Source: Dehalococcoidia bacterium
Lineage (GTDB): Bacteria; Chloroflexota; Dehalococcoidia; GIF9; AB-539-J10
Length of the DNA: 6,424 nt
Direction of reading: 5' to 3'
NCBI GenBank assembly: GCA_030612165.1
Contig: JAUWOK010000058.1
Coordinates: 1-6,424 of the forward strand
The translations under genes and the position numbers were made by a program. The first letter of the stretch is position 1, and each line of letters begins with the position of its first letter. Below, in pieces: positions 4,517-6,424 of this stretch. The notes beneath the pieces were generated by a model. That model did no database searches. It saw nothing but the letters and a program-made list of their open reading frames with translations, and was not told the origin of the DNA.

Positions 4517-6184
4517 ATGCCGTCACATAAACCGCATAAACTGAAATTAATTCCCCTGGGGGGGCTGGGTGAGGTTGGCAAGAACATGATGATACTGGAG
4601 TATTCCGGTGACATCATCGTTATTGATGCCGGGCTGATGTTCCCCAGCGAGGAGATGCCTGGTATTGATGTGCTTATTCCCAGTATAGATGTTCTCCTGG
4701 AGAGGCGGCACCGTATAAAAGGCATTTTTATCACGCATGGACACGAAGACCATATCGGCGCTTTGCCTTATATCCTGTCCCAGCTGGACGTACCTGTTTA
4801 TGCCACCAAGTTTGCCAGAGAATTGATATTAACGAAGCTCAAGAGGAGGGGGCGGGGCATTAAACCTCGCATTTATCAGGTTCGTGCCGGCAACAAGGTT
4901 TCTCTTGGCCATTTTAGAATAGAGTTTTTCCCTGTGTGTCACAGCATTCCTGATGCTATGGGACTGGTTATCTCTACTCCGGTGGGAACTATCGTACACA
5001 GTGGGGATTTTAAGCTGGATCATTCTCCGGTGATTGGTGAGCCCACCGACCTGGGCCGTCTGGCTCAGCTGGGGGCGAAGGGGGTATTGGCGCTTCTCTC
5101 CGATTCTACTTATGCCGAGTTATCAGGCTATACCCCTGCGGAGAAAGAAGTTAGCGAGACCCTGGATCGCATCATGGCAGAAGCCCGGGGGCGGGTGATA
5201 ATCACTACTTTTGCTTCTCTTGTTTCCCGCGTGCAGCAGGTGTTGAATGTTTCTGCCAGGCATAAACGTCGCGTGTTTATTACGGGGCGGGGCATGATAG
5301 ACATGATAGACACGGCTACGAAAGCGGGTTACCTCAAAGTGCCGGAGAATGTTTTCTGCCAGGCTGAGGATTTGAGCCAGCTGCCGCACGACAGGATTGT
5401 TTTGCTGGCTACAGGCAGCCAGGGGGAGCCTACCTCCGCCCTGGTGCGCATCGCCAACCGGGAACATAAACAGATCAGGATCGTGCCTGGCGATACGGTA
5501 GTTATGTCAGCTACTCCTATTCCCGGAAACGAGGCTCTGGTGAATAGAACCGTAGACAGTTTGTTTCGCCAGGGCGCCCGGGTGATCTACGGCAAGCTGG
5601 CGCAGGTTCACGTGCATGGGCATGGCAGCAGGGAGGAATTAAAGCTTTTGATCAGGCTGGTCAAGCCTCGCTTTTTCGTGCCTATTCATGGCGAATATCG
5701 TCATCTGTGGCTGCATGCTGACCTGGCAAGGAGTATGGGCATGCCCGCGGAGAATGTTTTTGTTATTGAAGATGGAGATATACTTGAGTTCGGGCCGAAT
5801 TTTGCACGGGTGGCAGGCAAAATTTCCGCTGGTACCACTTATGTGTCGGGGTTGTTGAGAGGTGATTTGAAAAGCCCCGTGCTCAAGGAGCGTAATTTGC
5901 TGGCCAGAGATGGTGCCGTGGTGGTGAATGCTGTTGTCAACAAGCGGAGCGGCGAGTTATTGTCGGAGATTGATATCAGGACGCGAGGGTTTGTTGATGC
6001 TCCCCAGCAGGGGGAGTTGCTTGAGCAGGCGAAGAAAGAGATATTGATTGCCCTGCGGCAAGACAAGAAGAGTCCTGTCGAGCGGCGTATACTGGAGGAA
6101 AAAGTGCAGGGAATGCTGTCCAGATTTTTCTATACGCACACGCACAGGCACCCTATGGTTCTCGTCTTGATTATGGTGGTGTAG
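4517..6184 (+). CDS. rnj: Ribonuclease J (metallo-beta-lactamase/beta-CASP)
   Basis: This 555-residue enzyme is a 5'-3' exo- and endoribonuclease for mRNA decay and RNA maturation, typical of bacteria with RNase J. Visible features: GGLGEVGKN at 15-23; zinc-binding HGHEDHIG at 74-81; His142 (CHS); SGDFKLD at 162-168 with Asp164; TTFASLVSR at 230-238 in the beta-CASP region; VHVHGHGSREE at 364-374; IHGEYR at 390-395 with His391; then the C-terminal domain ending RFFYTHTHRHPMV. Length is normal for RNase J. ATG 4517 gives the usual short N-terminus. A GTG at 4502, overlapping the glycosylase stop, would add five residues and cannot be excluded. AGGAGGAG at 4477-4484 is 17 nt from the GTG and 32 nt from the ATG, so neither start has a well-placed ribosome site and coupling to glycosylase translation is likely. 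One oddity is His367, where VHVSGHA-type family motifs have Ser. Confidence 0.94.
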   Translation: MPSHKPHKLKLIPLGGLGEVGKNMMILEYSGDIIVIDAGLMFPSEEMPGIDVLIPSIDVLLERRHRIKGIFITHGHEDHIGALPYILSQLDVPVYATKFARELILTKLKRRGRGIKPRIYQVRAGNKVSLGHFRIEFFPVCHSIPDAMGLVISTPVGTIVHSGDFKLDHSPVIGEPTDLGRLAQLGAKGVLALLSDSTYAELSGYTPAEKEVSETLDRIMAEARGRVIITTFASLVSRVQQVLNVSARHKRRVFITGRGMIDMIDTATKAGYLKVPENVFCQAEDLSQLPHDRIVLLATGSQGEPTSALVRIANREHKQIRIVPGDTVVMSATPIPGNEALVNRTVDSLFRQGARVIYGKLAQVHVHGHGSREELKLLIRLVKPRFFVPIHGEYRHLWLHADLARSMGMPAENVFVIEDGDILEFGPNFARVAGKISAGTTYVSGLLRGDLKSPVLKERNLLARDGAVVVNAVVNKRSGELLSEIDIRTRGFVDAPQQGELLEQAKKEILIALRQDKKSPVERRILEEKVQGMLSRFFYTHTHRHPMVLVLIMVV

Positions 6185-6188
6185 CTTT

Positions 6189-6424
6189 ATGTCAGCTTTG
6201 AAGCGGCGCACTGACGCTGTAAAGAAACAGAAGTCTTCTGACGGGGAGATGTCGTTTGACGCTTGTCCGAAGTGGAAGCGCCCTTTCGTTGTGCTTTCTT
6301 CGCCTCTGTTGCATAAGCTGGTTTTAGTTGTTGTTGTGGCGGCTCTTGTGTATTGGAGCGTTGATCGCTGGGGTGGGGTGGTCAAAGAGGGAATGTTTTC
6401 GTCCTGGGAAAGAGTCCTGTCTTT
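6189..6424 (+). CDS. N-terminus of membrane protein, possibly FtsK/SpoIIIE (partial)
   Basis: The reading frame starts at ATG 6189, 4 bp after the RNase J stop, with GGTGGT at 6175-6180 as a possible ribosome site (8-nt spacing), and stays open to the window edge (78 codons seen). A basic, Lys-rich N-terminus of about 30 residues (KRRTDAVKKQK, KWKRP) precedes one hydrophobic segment at about 42-54 (KLVLVVVVAALVYW), then a short polar stretch. A cytoplasmic basic head followed by membrane helices suits the N-terminus of an FtsK/SpoIIIE DNA translocase, and I recall that gene next to RNase J in several lineages. No ATPase motif lies within the window, so the name is an inference from context. 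Membrane location and co-transcription with RNase J are better supported. Confidence 0.6.
   Translation, partial: MSALKRRTDAVKKQKSSDGEMSFDACPKWKRPFVVLSSPLLHKLVLVVVVAALVYWSVDRWGGVVKEGMFSSWERVLS

Noticed and set aside
5957..6385. 142-codon minus-strand frame over the RNase J 3' end and next gene
   Set aside because: It is antisense to the conserved RNase J C-terminus, has no family resemblance, and spans a tight operon junction.
1..6424. CRISPR array, insertion sequence, tRNA, riboswitch or attachment site
   Set aside because: I saw no spaced direct repeats, transposase motifs, terminal inverted repeats, cloverleaf pattern or known riboswitch core on either strand.

Overview
The window is bacterial chromosome with ordinary gene density, moderate GC, and genes on both strands. 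There is no sign of phage, transposon, CRISPR array, rRNA or tRNA. The gene set is a lipobox lipoprotein, a PflX-type radical SAM protein, a CxxC-type DUF89 protein, a family 4 [4Fe-4S] uracil-DNA glycosylase and RNase J. It suggests an anaerobic or facultative Gram-positive-like or Chloroflexota bacterium. The RNase J and glycosylase sequences remind me of Dehalococcoidia, but that placement is from memory and tentative; a Bacillota clostridium-like host is the main alternative.

Left part (1-2518). A chagasin-type (I42) cysteine-protease-inhibitor lipoprotein lies on the + strand (164-553) behind a near-perfect Shine-Dalgarno. It converges on a two-gene minus-strand unit: a DUF89/ARMT1-like metal-dependent phosphatase (1655-2518, TTG start) followed 50 bp later by a PflX-family radical SAM protein (597-1604). 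This unit is read from an extended -10 promoter near 2600.

Divergent region (2519-2685). It holds the minus-strand promoter and leader. It also holds a hairpin plus T-tract that has the form of an intrinsic terminator only in + strand RNA, opposite the leader of the DUF89 gene. No + strand gene explains that terminator, so a short antisense RNA is a possible explanation.

Right part (2686-6424), all + strand. A TauE/SafE-family anion exporter (2686-3534) and a DUF1634 membrane protein (3537-3869) are separated by 2 bp and probably work together. A strong promoter (TTGACC, 17 bp, TATTAT with TG extension) sits in the 39-bp gap that follows. It is so close to the next ATG that the mRNA would be nearly leaderless. 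It drives family 4 uracil-DNA glycosylase (3909-4508), RNase J (4517-6184, possibly from GTG 4502), and the start of a membrane protein cut by the window edge (6189 onward), possibly the FtsK/SpoIIIE DNA translocase. This would be a nucleic-acid housekeeping operon covering base-excision repair, mRNA decay/maturation and perhaps chromosome translocation.

No clearly new multi-gene system is visible. The most interesting signals are the predicted leaderless start and C-terminal clamp-binding-like tail of the glycosylase, the orphan + strand terminator, a Ser-to-His change in a conserved RNase J motif, and two uncharacterised gene pairs (DUF89-PflX and TauE-DUF1634).
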